A stretch of 64,000 nucleotides of DNA from Amycolatopsis oliviviridis (GCF_014654365.1 NZ_BNAY01000009.1:62001-126000); one strand, 5' to 3'. Positions 7,504 through 16,359 are shown, counted from the stretch's first letter. Notes: generated by a model from the sequence alone, not told the origin. Made by a program: numbers and translations.

Positions 7504-8681
7504 AACATCTCCTCGAGGCTGGTGGACGTCGGCTGGCCGTCGGCGCCGAAACCGCCGGGGATCGCGGCGGGCGGGACGCCGCCCTTCGGCGCGTTCTGCG
7601 AGCCGCGGACCGAACTCGGGTTGCCCCTTTCGAGCGTGCAAGCGGCACTGGTGTTGAACGGCAGCGCCGAGAGGTCCGCGCTGCTGCGGATCCTCGTGCC
7701 CTCGTAGCCCTTGGTGCACGGCATCGGGTCGAAGAAGTTCAGGACCAGGCCGATCTTCCCGGACTCGTCGTCGATGGCCGCGTCGACCGCGGAGACCGCC
7801 TTGGGGGTGTTGATCAGCAGTTGCCGCAGGCCGTCGGTGCGCGCGGAGAACACGTGCGACGTGGTGAGCAGGTTCGCCAGCAGGATCGGCAGGCCGGGCT
7901 CGTTGTCCCGCAGCAGCCCGGAGAGCTGGGTGGCCGCTTCGGGCGCGGTCGCGATCAGCCTGCGCAGGTCACCGTCCGAACTGGACAGCTGCTGGGCGAA
8001 CTGCCTGGCGTTGTCGCTGAACTGCCGCCATGCCTGCGACGAGTCGACCTGGGTCCTGAGCACGGTCGAGCCGTCGGTGAGCAGTTTCTCCGTCTGCGGC
8101 AGGTGGTTCGCGGCCTGCTTGGTGAAGTCGGTGGTGGAGTCCAGCAGCACCTGGAGGTTCGCGCCGGAGCCGCGCAGGGCGTTGTCGAGTTCGTCGACCA
8201 CGACGCGCAGGTCCTCGGTCGGCACCGACGCGGTCAGCGAGTCCAGGTCGGTCAGCAGATGCTGCACCGGCAGCGGGACACTCGTCGCCTCGCGCGGGAT
8301 GACCGAACCTTCGGCGAGGAACGGCCCGTCACCGGTCCTCGGCTGCAGGTCGACGAACTGCTCGCCGACGGCGGACCGGTTCGCCACCACCGCCCGCGAG
8401 TTCGCGGGGATCGGCGGCGCGTCGTCGTCGATGAGCAGATCCGCTTCCATGCCCCCGGCGGTGAGCCGGAGTTCGCCGACCCGGCCGACGGCGACGCCGC
8501 GGTAGGTCACCTCGCCGTTGGTGAACAGGCCCCCGCCGTCGGTCAGCGCGAGCTTCACGGTATACCCGCTCGCCCCGAAGAGACGGCCGAGCCCCGCGTA
8601 GTTGGCCCCGACGAACGCCGTCGTCGCGAGCGCGATGATGACGAACGCGATCACCTGGATCCGGACACGGACGGTGAGCAT
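7488..8681 (-). CDS. mceF: MceF-type Mce-family protein
   Basis: A 397-residue protein with an N-terminal membrane anchor (VIAFVIIALATTAFVGANY, ~9-28), then an MCE/MlaD domain (~35-115, with YTVKLALTDGGGLFTNGEV and VTYRGVAVGRVGEL) and a long helical region (~150-320) of the kind that forms the hydrophobic tunnel in Mce complexes. Sixth Mce gene in order, hence MceF. ATG overlaps the mceE stop by one base (TGATG). The C-terminal tail (PPAAIPGGFGADG) is Gly/Pro-rich and probably disordered. The substrate, lipid or sterol, cannot be read from sequence. Confidence 0.88.
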   Translation of the reverse strand: MLTVRVRIQVIAFVIIALATTAFVGANYAGLGRLFGASGYTVKLALTDGGGLFTNGEVTYRGVAVGRVGELRLTAGGMEADLLIDDDAPPIPANSRAVVANRSAVGEQFVDLQPRTGDGPFLAEGSVIPREATSVPLPVQHLLTDLDSLTASVPTEDLRVVVDELDNALRGSGANLQVLLDSTTDFTKQAANHLPQTEKLLTDGSTVLRTQVDSSQAWRQFSDNARQFAQQLSSSDGDLRRLIATAPEAATQLSGLLRDNEPGLPILLANLLTTSHVFSARTDGLRQLLINTPKAVSAVDAAIDDESGKIGLVLNFFDPMPCTKGYEGTRIRSSADLSALPFNTSAACTLERGNPSSVRGSQNAPKGGVPPAAIPGGFGADGQPTSTSLEEMLWLRN

Positions 8682-9736
8682 CAGCTACCTCCGGAGGACG
8701 GCAGCGGAAGGGTCGGGAGTCCCGGCGGGACCCCTTCGCCCGGCGGAGGCAAGCTGACGCCCGGCCCGGGGATCATCGAGGCGTAGACGTTCAGATAGTC
8801 GCCCTTGATCCCGTCGCGGACGGCGTCGGTGAACGGGAACGTCGGCAGGATCTCCAGCGACTTGGGCAGGCTTTCGCCGGCGTCGGCCAGCCGCTTGAGG
8901 ATCGGCGCGAGCGCGGTGAGATCCGCGACGAGGTCGGCGCGGGTCTTCTTGATCACGTCGACGCCGACCCCGGAGAGCCGGTCGAGCGACTGCAGCATCG
9001 AGACGAGCTGGGTGCGCTGCTCGGAAAGGCTCTTCAAGCCGGGGGTGAGGTCGGTGAGCGCGCCTTCGACCTGGGATTTCCGGTTGGCCAGCGTCGTCGA
9101 GAGCCGGTTGAGGCCGTCGAGCGCCGAGGTGATCTCGGAGCGGTGCGAGTCCAGGTTGGACACCAGTTGCTCCACAGTGGACAGGAAGGAGCGGATCTCC
9201 TCCTCGTTGCCGTCCATCACCTTCGACAGCTCGCGGTTGATGGTCTGCAGCTGGCCGATCCCGCCGCCGTTGAGCAGCAGGGACAGCGCGCCGAAGATCT
9301 CCTCGAACTCCGGGTTGCGGTTGGTGCTCGCGACGGGGATCACCCCACCGTCGCCCAGCCTGCCCTCGGCCTTCGCCGCGCTCGGGGCGAGTTCGATGAA
9401 CTTCTCGCCGAGCAGGCTGGACTGCCGCAGCCGTGCGATGGCGTTGGCGGGCAGGTGGACGTCGCCGTTGACCGCCAGGACGGTTTCGGCCGTCCAGCCG
9501 TCTTCGCCGAGCTTGATCGTCTCGACCCGGCCGACCGGGACGTCGCCGACCTTCACCGCGGCCTGGGGGACCAGGTCGAGCACGTCGGCGAACTGCACGG
9601 TGACCCGGTACGGATGGTCGCCGATGTCCGCGCCGCCGGGCAGCGGCAGGTCGTAGACGCCCTTGAAATCGGAGGAACAGGCGGTGAGCGCGACGCAGCA
9701 GGCGGCGAGCACCGCCATCGTGCGTTTCGTGGTCAT
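8681..9736 (-). CDS. mceE: MceE-type lipoprotein of Mce importer
   Basis: A 351-residue protein. It begins with a lipoprotein signal peptide whose lipobox LTAC puts the modified cysteine at residue 20; lipidation is characteristic of the fifth Mce subunit. The MCE domain follows (~40-120: YRVTVQFADVLDLVPQAAVK, GDVPVGRVETI), then the helical needle region (~165-300). The C-terminal tail is Pro/Gly-rich. The start overlaps the mceD stop by one base (TGATG), so translation is coupled. Confidence 0.9.
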   Translation of the reverse strand: MTTKRTMAVLAACCVALTACSSDFKGVYDLPLPGGADIGDHPYRVTVQFADVLDLVPQAAVKVGDVPVGRVETIKLGEDGWTAETVLAVNGDVHLPANAIARLRQSSLLGEKFIELAPSAAKAEGRLGDGGVIPVASTNRNPEFEEIFGALSLLLNGGGIGQLQTINRELSKVMDGNEEEIRSFLSTVEQLVSNLDSHRSEITSALDGLNRLSTTLANRKSQVEGALTDLTPGLKSLSEQRTQLVSMLQSLDRLSGVGVDVIKKTRADLVADLTALAPILKRLADAGESLPKSLEILPTFPFTDAVRDGIKGDYLNVYASMIPGPGVSLPPPGEGVPPGLPTLPLPSSGGS

Positions 9737-10728
9737 CAGCGCCCCCCGGTGTAGGTGTCGCCGGCGACCGGCAGCGGGAGCGGGGCGTAGTCGCCGAGGA
9801 ACCCGCGGCCCTGCAGCTTCCCGGTCTTCGGGTCGACGGCTTCGAGCACGTTCGTCACCGCCAGCGGGATGGTGTCCAGGGTCTCGGCCAGCGCGGCGCG
9901 TTTGCCTGCCAGCGTCCCGGTGGTCACCGCGAGCTTGTCCACATTGGACTTGATCAGCGCACGGTTGTCCCGGATGAACTGCTGGATCTGCGCGAGCGCA
10001 CCGCCGAGGCCGTTGAGCGCACGGGCGAGTTCGTCCTTGTTCCGCGCCAGCGTCCCGGTCACGGAGGCGAGCTGCTTGTTGATCTCGCTGACGTTCCGGT
10101 CGTTGGTCGCCAGCATCGAGGTGAACCGCTGGAGCTCGTCGACGGTGGCGAACAGGTTCTGCGAGTTCCCGGACAGCGTCCTGGCGAGGTCGGCGAAGTT
10201 GCGCACCGACTCGTTGAACGGCTTTCCGTTGCCCTGCAGGTTCTTCGCGCCGGTGCGCAGCAGTTCCGACAACGCGCCGTCGGCGTTCGCGCCCTGGGGG
10301 CCGAGCGCCTTGGCGAGGGTGTCGAGGCTGGAATAGAGCTGGTCGAGTTCCACCGGCGTGCCGGTGCGCTCCACCGGGACCACCGCGCCGTCGTTAAGCC
10401 GGTTCCCGGTGCGGGTGAGCTTGGTGAACTGGACGTACCGGTCGGCGACCACGCTCGGCGCCACGACCAGGACGTTCGTGTCGGTGGCGATCGGGGTCGC
10501 GCCGTCGACGGTCAGCACGACCTTGACCTGTTCGCCTTCCGGGGCCACCGACTCGACCTGGCCGACCCGGACGCCGAGCACCCGGACGTCCGATCCACTG
10601 TAGACACCGACGGCGCGCGAGAAGTACACCGTGACGCGGTCGAGCCCGCTGCCGGAGAAGATCCACCAGAGGCCGCCGACGACGGCCAGGGCGAGCACGA
10701 GCGCGAGGGTGACGAACCTGCTGATCAC
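9736..10728 (-). CDS. mceD: MceD-type Mce-family protein
   Basis: A 330-residue protein. The start is GTG 10728, which overlaps the mceC stop as GTGA; the longer open frame only adds mceC shadow sequence. An N-terminal membrane helix (FVTLALVLALAVVGGLWWI, ~5-23) is followed by an MCE domain (~30-110, VTVYFSRAVGVYSGSDVRVL and GVRVGQVESV) and the helical tunnel-forming region. It has the same coding length as mceC (993 bp), as expected for paralogous subunits of the hetero-oligomeric Mce channel spanning the periplasm. Confidence 0.9.
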   Translation of the reverse strand: MISRFVTLALVLALAVVGGLWWIFSGSGLDRVTVYFSRAVGVYSGSDVRVLGVRVGQVESVAPEGEQVKVVLTVDGATPIATDTNVLVVAPSVVADRYVQFTKLTRTGNRLNDGAVVPVERTGTPVELDQLYSSLDTLAKALGPQGANADGALSELLRTGAKNLQGNGKPFNESVRNFADLARTLSGNSQNLFATVDELQRFTSMLATNDRNVSEINKQLASVTGTLARNKDELARALNGLGGALAQIQQFIRDNRALIKSNVDKLAVTTGTLAGKRAALAETLDTIPLAVTNVLEAVDPKTGKLQGRGFLGDYAPLPLPVAGDTYTGGR

Positions 10729-11717
10729 CGGCCACCTCCACGGGGGATCACCGGGGTACACGGATCCCGGTTCTCCGGGATCAGCCCGCACAGGTAGCTG
10801 TCGACCCAGCGCCCGTTGCCGAGGGAGTTGTTCACCACGCGGAAGTACGGCGCGGCGAGGTCGAGGCTCTTGGCGAGATTGTCGTTCTGCCGCTGCAGGA
10901 TGTCGGTCACCTCTCCGAGCTGGCTGAGCGCCCCGCCGAGCTGCTCCGTGTTGTCCTGCACCAGTCCCGAAAGCTGGGTGGCGAGGTCCTGCGAGCCGGT
11001 CAGCAGGTCGTGGATCGCCTGCCGCCGGTTGTCCAGTTCGGTCAGCAGCAGGTTGCCGTCCGAGAGGAGCTTGGCGAAGTCCTCGTTCGAGTTCGCCAGA
11101 GTCGTGGTGAGGCCGTGCGCGTTCGACAGCAGGCTGGCGAGTTCGTTGTCCCTGGAGGACACGGTCTTCGACAGCGACGTCAGCCCTTCGAGGGCTTTCC
11201 GGATGTGCTCGGGCGAGTTCTTGAACGTGTCGGACAGCGTGGTGAAGCTCTCGGCGAGCTGATCGGTGTCGATCGCGCCCGCGGTGTCGGCCAGCCCGTT
11301 GAACGCCTCGGTGACGTCGTAGGGCGTCACGGTCCGGGTGCGGGGGATGACCTGCTTCGGGTTCTGCACCGTCTCGCCGGTCGGGCGCAGCGCCAGGAAC
11401 TTGCGGCCCAGCAGCGTCTTGATCTTGATCTCGGCGGCGGTCTTGTCACCGACCCAGGCGTCCTTGACCCGGAAGCTCACCACCACGTGGTCTTCGGCGA
11501 GCTGGACGTCGCTCACCTCGCCGACCTTGATCCCGGCGATCCGCACCTCGTCGTCGGCCTGCAAGCCTGCCGCTTCGGAGAACTCGGCCTGGTAGGTGGT
11601 CCCGGAGCCGATGACCGGGAGGTTCTCGTAGTTGAGCGTCGCGGTCAGCAGCGCGGCCGCGACGGCGCTGCCGACCACGCCGACGACGATCGGGTTCCGC
11701 TCCTTGAAAGGTTTCAC
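10725..11717 (-). CDS. mceC: MceC-type Mce-family protein
   Basis: A 330-residue protein. GTG 11717 (MKPFKERNPIVVG) is taken as the start because it forms a GTGA overlap with the mceB stop, the pattern used throughout the operon; the 28 residues upstream in the open frame are mceB in another frame. The N-terminal transmembrane segment (VVGVVGSAVAAALLTATLNY) precedes the MCE domain (YQAEFSEAAGLQADDEVRIA, GIKVGEVSDV) and the long helical region. It ends with DPCTPVIPRGGG, a Cys-containing tail similar to that of MceB and MceA. Confidence 0.9.
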   Translation of the reverse strand: MKPFKERNPIVVGVVGSAVAAALLTATLNYENLPVIGSGTTYQAEFSEAAGLQADDEVRIAGIKVGEVSDVQLAEDHVVVSFRVKDAWVGDKTAAEIKIKTLLGRKFLALRPTGETVQNPKQVIPRTRTVTPYDVTEAFNGLADTAGAIDTDQLAESFTTLSDTFKNSPEHIRKALEGLTSLSKTVSSRDNELASLLSNAHGLTTTLANSNEDFAKLLSDGNLLLTELDNRRQAIHDLLTGSQDLATQLSGLVQDNTEQLGGALSQLGEVTDILQRQNDNLAKSLDLAAPYFRVVNNSLGNGRWVDSYLCGLIPENRDPCTPVIPRGGGR

Positions 11718-12721
11718 GACGCGCACCTCTCCGCCGTCGCCGGGACCCCGCGGGGCGGGTCGCTGCGGAGGACGGCCGAGCACAGGTAGAAGTTCATCCA
11801 CGATCCGTACGAGCTGATCCGGCCCAGGTCGTTCAGTTTCCCGGGGAGCACGGTGAGGAACCGGTCGACCTCGGCCTTGCCCTGGTCGGTCGTCAGCGCG
11901 CCGGAGAGCAGGCCGAGCCCCTCGATGCTGTCCTTGAGCGGCTTCCTGCCCTGTTCGAGCAGACCGGCCGTGGCGGTGGTGAGGTCGGCGAGCCCGGAGA
12001 CGGCCTGCCCGATCTCGGCCCGGTCACCGGCGAGGCCGGACACCAGTTCCTTCAGCGTGGAGACCAAAGTGGACAGTGCGTCGCCCTTGCCGTTGATGGT
12101 CTTCAGCACCGTGTCCAGATTCGTGATCACGTCGCCGATCACCTTGTCGCGGCCGGCGAGCGTGGTGGTCAGGGAACCGGTGTGCGCCAGCAGGCTTTCC
12201 ACCGTGCCGCCCTCACCCTGCAGTACCTGGACGATCTCGCCGGAGAGCTGGTTGACGTCCTTGGGCGACAACGCCTGGAACAGCGGTTTGAAGCCGTTGA
12301 ACAGTTCTGTCAGGTCCAGCGCGGGAGTCGTGCGCTCCAGCGGGATCTCCGCGCCCGGCTCCAGGAGTTCGCGGGTGCCCTTGCCGCGTTCGAGGGCGAT
12401 GTAGCGCTGGCCGACCATGTTGCGGTACTTGATCACCGCGTTGACGTCGGCGGGCAGCCTGCGCTGGGAGTCGAGGGAGAACCTGACCCGCGCCAGGCTG
12501 TGGTCGGCGATCTCCAGTTCCTCGATCTGGCCGACCCGCACCCCGGAGATCCGGACGTCGTCGCCGACGTTCAGTGACGTCGCGTCGAGGAACTTGGCGC
12601 TGTAGGTCTTGGTGTCGCCGAGGCCGGTGTTGGTGATGGACACCGCGAGCAGGACCGTCGCCAGTGTCGTGATGACGACGAAGATCAGCCCCTTGATCAG
12701 CGGGCTCACGAAGTTCCTCAT
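11714..12721 (-). CDS. mceB: MceB-type Mce-family protein
   Basis: A 335-residue protein with a membrane anchor at residues ~8-30 (LIKGLIFVVITTLATVLLAV), an MCE domain (KTYSAKFLDATSLNVGDDVR, GVRVGQIEELEI) and a helical region to ~residue 290. The closing SYGSWMNFYLCSAVL resembles the end of MceC (WVDSYLCGLIP), showing that B and C are close paralogues. ATG overlaps the mceA stop by ATGA. It is one of six non-identical subunits expected to assemble into the Mce import tube fed from outside and emptied through the YrbE permease. Confidence 0.9.
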   Translation of the reverse strand: MRNFVSPLIKGLIFVVITTLATVLLAVSITNTGLGDTKTYSAKFLDATSLNVGDDVRISGVRVGQIEELEIADHSLARVRFSLDSQRRLPADVNAVIKYRNMVGQRYIALERGKGTRELLEPGAEIPLERTTPALDLTELFNGFKPLFQALSPKDVNQLSGEIVQVLQGEGGTVESLLAHTGSLTTTLAGRDKVIGDVITNLDTVLKTINGKGDALSTLVSTLKELVSGLAGDRAEIGQAVSGLADLTTATAGLLEQGRKPLKDSIEGLGLLSGALTTDQGKAEVDRFLTVLPGKLNDLGRISSYGSWMNFYLCSAVLRSDPPRGVPATAERCAS

Positions 12722-13983
12722 CGCAGGGTCACCTCCGTGCCCCGGTAGAGCGGGCCGACGAGCACGCTGCCCCAGGCGGGCACCTGGCTCGCCGGGACGC
12801 CCGCCGACGGGGCGACCAGTGTCGAGATCAGTTCCCGTTCCTGCGGCGAGTTCGCCAGGCCGAGGTCGCCCTGAACGCCGGGGAGCGCGGCGGTCTTCTC
12901 GCCGGTCGCGGCGATTCCCTGGCTCATCAGGCCGTTCGACGGGTAGCAGCGGGGTTCACCGGTGGCGTTGTAGACCGGATCGTCCTTGCCCGGGACGTAT
13001 TTGCCACGCGGCTGGGAGATGGTGATCTCCGCGTGCAGGCCGGGTTCGTCGGTGCCCTTGCCCAGCACCTTGTCCATCTGGGGCTTCAGCTTGGCCAGCG
13101 CGTCGATCGTGCAGGCGAAACTCGGCGAGTACTTCGCGGCGACTTCGAGCGGTGCCCGGCTGTCGGCGGCGAGCGCGATGATGTTGGCGCGGTTGTTGGC
13201 CAGGAACGTCGTGACCTGCTGAGAGGACGACGTCACCTGCTGGTACACCGTCGCCAGTTCGGCGCGCTTCTCCTTGACCGTGTCGAGGGTGACGGCCGAA
13301 GCGCTCAGGGCGTCGAGCAGATCCGGGGCGATGTCGCCGTACAGCTGCGAAACCGTCGCGAGGTCGCGGATGTTGTCGTTCAGCGCCGGGAGGTTCGGGT
13401 TGAACTTCTGGAGGTAGTCCGCCGCGGTGGCGAGGGTGTCGCCGATCCGCTCGCCGCGGCCCTCCAGCGCGGTGGCGACCGTGGTCAGCGTCGTGGCGAG
13501 CTTCTGCGGCTGCACCGCTTTGAGCAGCGGCAGCAGGTTGTCGAAGACCCGCTCCAGTTCGATCGCGTTGGCCGACCGGTCCTGGCCGATCACGTCGCCC
13601 GAAGCCAGCGGCGGCGCCGTGGATCCGTCCGGAATGGACAGTTGCACGTATCGCTCGCCGAACAGGGTCTTCGGCACGAGCAGCGCGGACACGTTCCGCG
13701 GCAGCTGGGAGACCTTGCCGGGCTCCATGGCCAGGTCGATCTCCGCGCCCGACGGCGTCGCGCGGACGTCGCGGATCTCGCCGACCACCACGCCGCGCGC
13801 CTTGACCTGCCCGCCCGCGCGCAACTGGTTGCCGACCCGGTCCGCCTGCAGGGTCACCGGGACGGACGTGACGAAGTCCTTCCGGTAGATCTTGACCGAC
13901 AGCAGCACGAGGGCGGACATCACCACGAGGAACAGCACCCCCGCCGTCCTGACCCCGGCTTTGCGCAGCCCGCGCCGGCTCAT
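12718..13983 (-). CDS. mceA: MceA-type Mce-family protein
   Basis: A 421-residue protein, the longest Mce subunit here. The N-terminal helix (AGVLFLVVMSALVLLSVKIY) is followed by the MCE domain (~35-125, VPVTLQADRVGNQLRAGGQV, ARGVVVGEIRDV, then TLFGERYVQLSI). The helical region spans ~150-310. A C-terminal extension (~330-421) contains PRCYPSNGLMSQG and a GSVLVGPLYRGTEVTLR ending typical of MceA. It directly follows yrbEB with an ATGA overlap. Confidence 0.9.
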   Translation of the reverse strand: MSRRGLRKAGVRTAGVLFLVVMSALVLLSVKIYRKDFVTSVPVTLQADRVGNQLRAGGQVKARGVVVGEIRDVRATPSGAEIDLAMEPGKVSQLPRNVSALLVPKTLFGERYVQLSIPDGSTAPPLASGDVIGQDRSANAIELERVFDNLLPLLKAVQPQKLATTLTTVATALEGRGERIGDTLATAADYLQKFNPNLPALNDNIRDLATVSQLYGDIAPDLLDALSASAVTLDTVKEKRAELATVYQQVTSSSQQVTTFLANNRANIIALAADSRAPLEVAAKYSPSFACTIDALAKLKPQMDKVLGKGTDEPGLHAEITISQPRGKYVPGKDDPVYNATGEPRCYPSNGLMSQGIAATGEKTAALPGVQGDLGLANSPQERELISTLVAPSAGVPASQVPAWGSVLVGPLYRGTEVTLR

Positions 13984-14843
13984 CCGGCCACCTGCACCGT
14001 CGTGGTCGCGCCCCAGATCGCGAGGCTGAGGAAGAAGTCCAGCACGCTGACCGCCACGATCGCGGTCCGCACGCCGCGGCCGACGGCCACCCCGACCCCC
14101 GCCGGCCCGCCGCTCGCGCGGAAACCGTAGTAACAGTGGGCGAGCACGATCACGACACTGAAGACCAGCACCTTGAGGAACGACCAGAGCACGTCGCCGG
14201 GTGGCAGGAACAGCAGGAAGTAGTGGTCGTAGGTGCCCGCGGACTGCCCGTAGAACCAGACGGTGATCTGGCGCGACGCGAGATACGAGGTCAGCAATCC
14301 GATCGCGTACAGCGGGATGACCGCGAGGAAGCCCGCGATGATCCGGGTGGTCACCAGGTACGGGACGCTGGGGATGCCCATCACTTCGAGCGCGTCGATC
14401 TCCTCGGAGATCCGCATCGCGCCCAGTTGCGCGGTGAACCCGCAGCCGACGGTGGCCGAAAGCGCGAGCCCGGCGACGAGCGGCGCGATCTCGCGGGTGT
14501 TGAAGTACGCGGAGACGAACCCGGCGAACGCCGACGTGCCGACCTGGTTGAGCGCCGAATAGCCCTGGAGCCCGACGACCGTGCCGGTGAACACGGTCAT
14601 CCCGATCATCACGCCGATCGTGCCGCCGATGACCGCGAGCGCGCCGCTGCCGAAGCTGACCTCCGCCAGCAGGCGGGTGATCTCGCGGAGATAGCGGCGT
14701 ACCGCGCGCGGTACCCAGGCCAGCGCCTTGAGGAAGAAGAGGATCTGGTCGCCGAGCGTGTCCAGGAAACCGAACCGGCGATCGACGGCTTCGCGGACTC
14801 GCGTCGTTCGGGTGCTTGTGGGGGGCGGTGTCGTCGTGACCAT
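13980..14843 (-). CDS. yrbEB: YrbEB: MlaE-family permease of Mce importer
   Basis: A 287-residue integral membrane protein. Its Thr/Pro-rich cytoplasmic N-terminus (~1-20) is followed by an interfacial helix and about five transmembrane segments. The MlaE/YrbE signature loop is clear: EEIDALEVMGIPSVPYL followed by VTTRIIAGF, which contacts the ATPase. It pairs with YrbEA as a heterodimeric inner-membrane permease. The ATP-hydrolysing MceG/MlaF subunit is not encoded in the window, as is usual for actinobacteria, where one MceG serves several operons. The start overlaps the yrbEA stop (TGATG). Confidence 0.92.
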   Translation of the reverse strand: MVTTTPPPTSTRTTRVREAVDRRFGFLDTLGDQILFFLKALAWVPRAVRRYLREITRLLAEVSFGSGALAVIGGTIGVMIGMTVFTGTVVGLQGYSALNQVGTSAFAGFVSAYFNTREIAPLVAGLALSATVGCGFTAQLGAMRISEEIDALEVMGIPSVPYLVTTRIIAGFLAVIPLYAIGLLTSYLASRQITVWFYGQSAGTYDHYFLLFLPPGDVLWSFLKVLVFSVVIVLAHCYYGFRASGGPAGVGVAVGRGVRTAIVAVSVLDFFLSLAIWGATTTVQVAG

Positions 14844-15637
14844 CAGCTGCCCTTCGCCGGGACGAGCTGCAGGTAAAGCGTCGTCAGCACGAGGTTCAAC
14901 AGGAACAGGAGCAGGAACGTGATCACCACGGATTGATTCACCGCGTCACCGACGCCTTTCGGGCCGCCTTTCGGATTGAGCCCGCGATAAGAGGCGACGA
15001 TCGCCGCGACGAAACCGAAGATGACCGCTTTGATCTCGCTGATCCAGAGGTCCGGCAGCTGCGCGAGAGCGGAGAAACTGGCCAGATAAGCACCCGGTGT
15101 CCCGTTCTGCATGATGACGTTGAAGAAATAGCCGCCGAGGACGCCGACCACGCTGACCATTCCGTTCAGGAATGCGGCGACTCCCATCGCGGCGAGCACG
15201 CGGGGCACGATCAGGCGCTGGATCGGGGAGACCCCGAGCACCTCCATCGCGTCGATCTCCTCGCGGATCGTGCGGGACCCGAGGTCCGCGCACATCGCCG
15301 AACCGCCGGCGCCCGCGATCAGCAGCGCCGTCACGATCGGGCTCGCCTGCTGGATGATCGCCAGCACACTGGCCGCGCCGGTGAAGGACTGCGCGCCGAT
15401 CTGCGCGGTCAGCGAACCGATGTGCAGCGCGATCACCGCGCCGAACGGGATCGCGACCAGCGCCGTCGGCAGGATCGACACGCTCGCGATGAACCAGAAC
15501 TGCTGGATCAGCTCACGGGCCTGGAACGGCCGCCGGAAGGTCAGGCGGACGACGTCGAGGCCGAGCGAGTAGAGCCTGCCCGTCTCCCGGATCGCACCCG
15601 CGCCGGGGAATGAGGGTGCGCCAGTCCGGACGCCCAC
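14843..15637 (-). CDS. yrbEA: YrbEA: MlaE-family permease of Mce importer
   Basis: First gene of the mce operon, 264 residues. GTG 15637 is preferred because GGAGGG lies 5 bases upstream; an alternative GTG at 15673 would add 12 residues without a ribosome site. The protein has about five transmembrane segments and the signature EEIDAMEVLGVSPIQRL followed by IVPRVLA. The short N-terminus with RETGRLYSLGLDVVRLTF is typical of the YrbEA (first permease) subfamily. The promoter must lie in the repeat-rich gap upstream (15638-16021). Confidence 0.9.
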   Translation of the reverse strand: MGVRTGAPSFPGAGAIRETGRLYSLGLDVVRLTFRRPFQARELIQQFWFIASVSILPTALVAIPFGAVIALHIGSLTAQIGAQSFTGAASVLAIIQQASPIVTALLIAGAGGSAMCADLGSRTIREEIDAMEVLGVSPIQRLIVPRVLAAMGVAAFLNGMVSVVGVLGGYFFNVIMQNGTPGAYLASFSALAQLPDLWISEIKAVIFGFVAAIVASYRGLNPKGGPKGVGDAVNQSVVITFLLLFLLNLVLTTLYLQLVPAKGS

Positions 15638-16021
15638 GCCGACCCTCCAGTTTTCCGGGCACGGCGAATACACCCCAGGTTGCGCAATTCCTTTGCTCCG
15701 AATGGCGGAACGGAATCGTTGAATAGGATCAACGGGGTGTTACCGTGCTGTTTGCTACTGGTCGGTACGCTAATGACGAGCCTGCTTGGTGACAAGAACT
15801 TCGGTCCGATCAAGACGTCACGTCCTGGTAACCGGTGAATTCTTGTCCCTTTGTGACAAAGGCGGACGTGGATCTTGTCCGTTCTTTCGTGTTCGTTCGC
15901 GCGGCGGGCCGTTCGGCGCGCGAGGGTGGGTGAGTGGCGGGGCGGTCACCCGCTTGGAGTCTCGATCGGTCCTCGAGTGGACGGCGACCGCCCTGGAGGC
16001 TGCGGCGGTCGAGGGGGCGAG

Positions 16022-16076
16022 TGTCATGAAAGGGCCGTTCAGGACGTTTTTCGTCCTGAACGGCCCTTTCATGACA
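16022..16076. repeat. 25-bp perfect hairpin, repeat family A (copy 2)
   Basis: Two 25-base arms beginning TGTCATGAAAGGGCCG flank a TTTTT loop. It has the same 25-5-25 design as 2143-2197 and 41536-41590, with C/G at the variable pair. Unlike those, it is not between convergent genes but upstream of the mce operon and downstream of the luciferase-like gene's terminator, so a pure terminator role is less obvious here. Confidence 0.75.
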
Positions 16077-16091
16077 TGCGTCAGGTCGTGA

Positions 16092-16193
16092 GTGGCGATT
16101 CGGGCCGTGGTCTTCGCAGGCCGATTCCGTGAAGGACTCCTTGAGAGACCCAGAGTCCCTCAAGGAGTCCTTCGCGGAATCGGCAATCGCCAC
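16092..16193. repeat. Nested inverted repeat, family C (copy 2)
   Basis: Outer arms GTGGCGATT (16092-16100) and AATCGCCAC (16185-16193) enclose inner arms of 25 bases at 16121-16145 and 16159-16183 (CCGATTCCGTGAAGGACTCC and its complement, with a single T/C mismatch). The core GAAGGACTCCTTGAG is shared with the repeat at 5560-5663. The loop is short and GC-poor (AGACCCAGAGTCC). Confidence 0.7.
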
Positions 16194-16229
16194 ATTCGTC
16201 CCACAGGCACCAGCAGTCACAGCGGCTGC

Positions 16230-16250
16230 GCGTGAAGGCCCCCTTCACGC
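16230..16250. repeat. Short hairpin GCGTGAAGG-N3-CCTTCACGC
   Basis: Perfect 9-base arms around a CCC loop. GTGAAGGCCCCCTTCAC resembles the centre of the adjacent larger hairpin (ATGAAGGCCCCCTTC) at 16289, so both seem to be variants of one unit. It is too short to call a terminator alone. Confidence 0.5.
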
Positions 16251-16288
16251 GGCTCAGCCGAGGTAACTCGACCTTCACGCCTTGCCCA

Positions 16289-16343
16289 GTACATGAAGGC
16301 CCCCTTCCTTGCGATAGGCGCAAGGAAGGGGGCCATCATGTAC
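16289..16343. terminator. Long hairpin downstream of luciferase-like gene
   Basis: Arms beginning GTACATGA and continuing GGCCCCCTTCCTTGCG pair with their complement across an ATAG loop; one A-A mismatch interrupts an otherwise complete ~25-bp stem. It begins 17 bp past the stop codon at 16360 on the minus strand, the position expected for that gene's terminator. Confidence 0.7.
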
Positions 16344-16359
16344 GTCAAGCGAGCGAGAG

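Larger units (their letters stand above)
15638..16359. other. 722-bp gene-free region packed with palindromes
   Basis: No convincing gene is seen: open frames on either strand (for example 15786-16091 plus and 15810-16220 minus) lack ribosome sites, family resemblance and normal codon bias, and are built from repeat sequence. The part next to yrbEA (15660-15850) is AT-richer (for example TTGAATAGGATCAACGG, TGGTGACAAGAAC) and probably carries the mce promoter on the minus strand. The remainder holds four separate inverted repeats, listed individually at 16022, 16092, 16230 and 16289. Confidence 0.6.

Noticed and set aside
15786..16323. Several 80-136 codon open frames in the repeat region
   Set aside because: They are made of palindromic repeat sequence and lack ribosome sites and codon bias.
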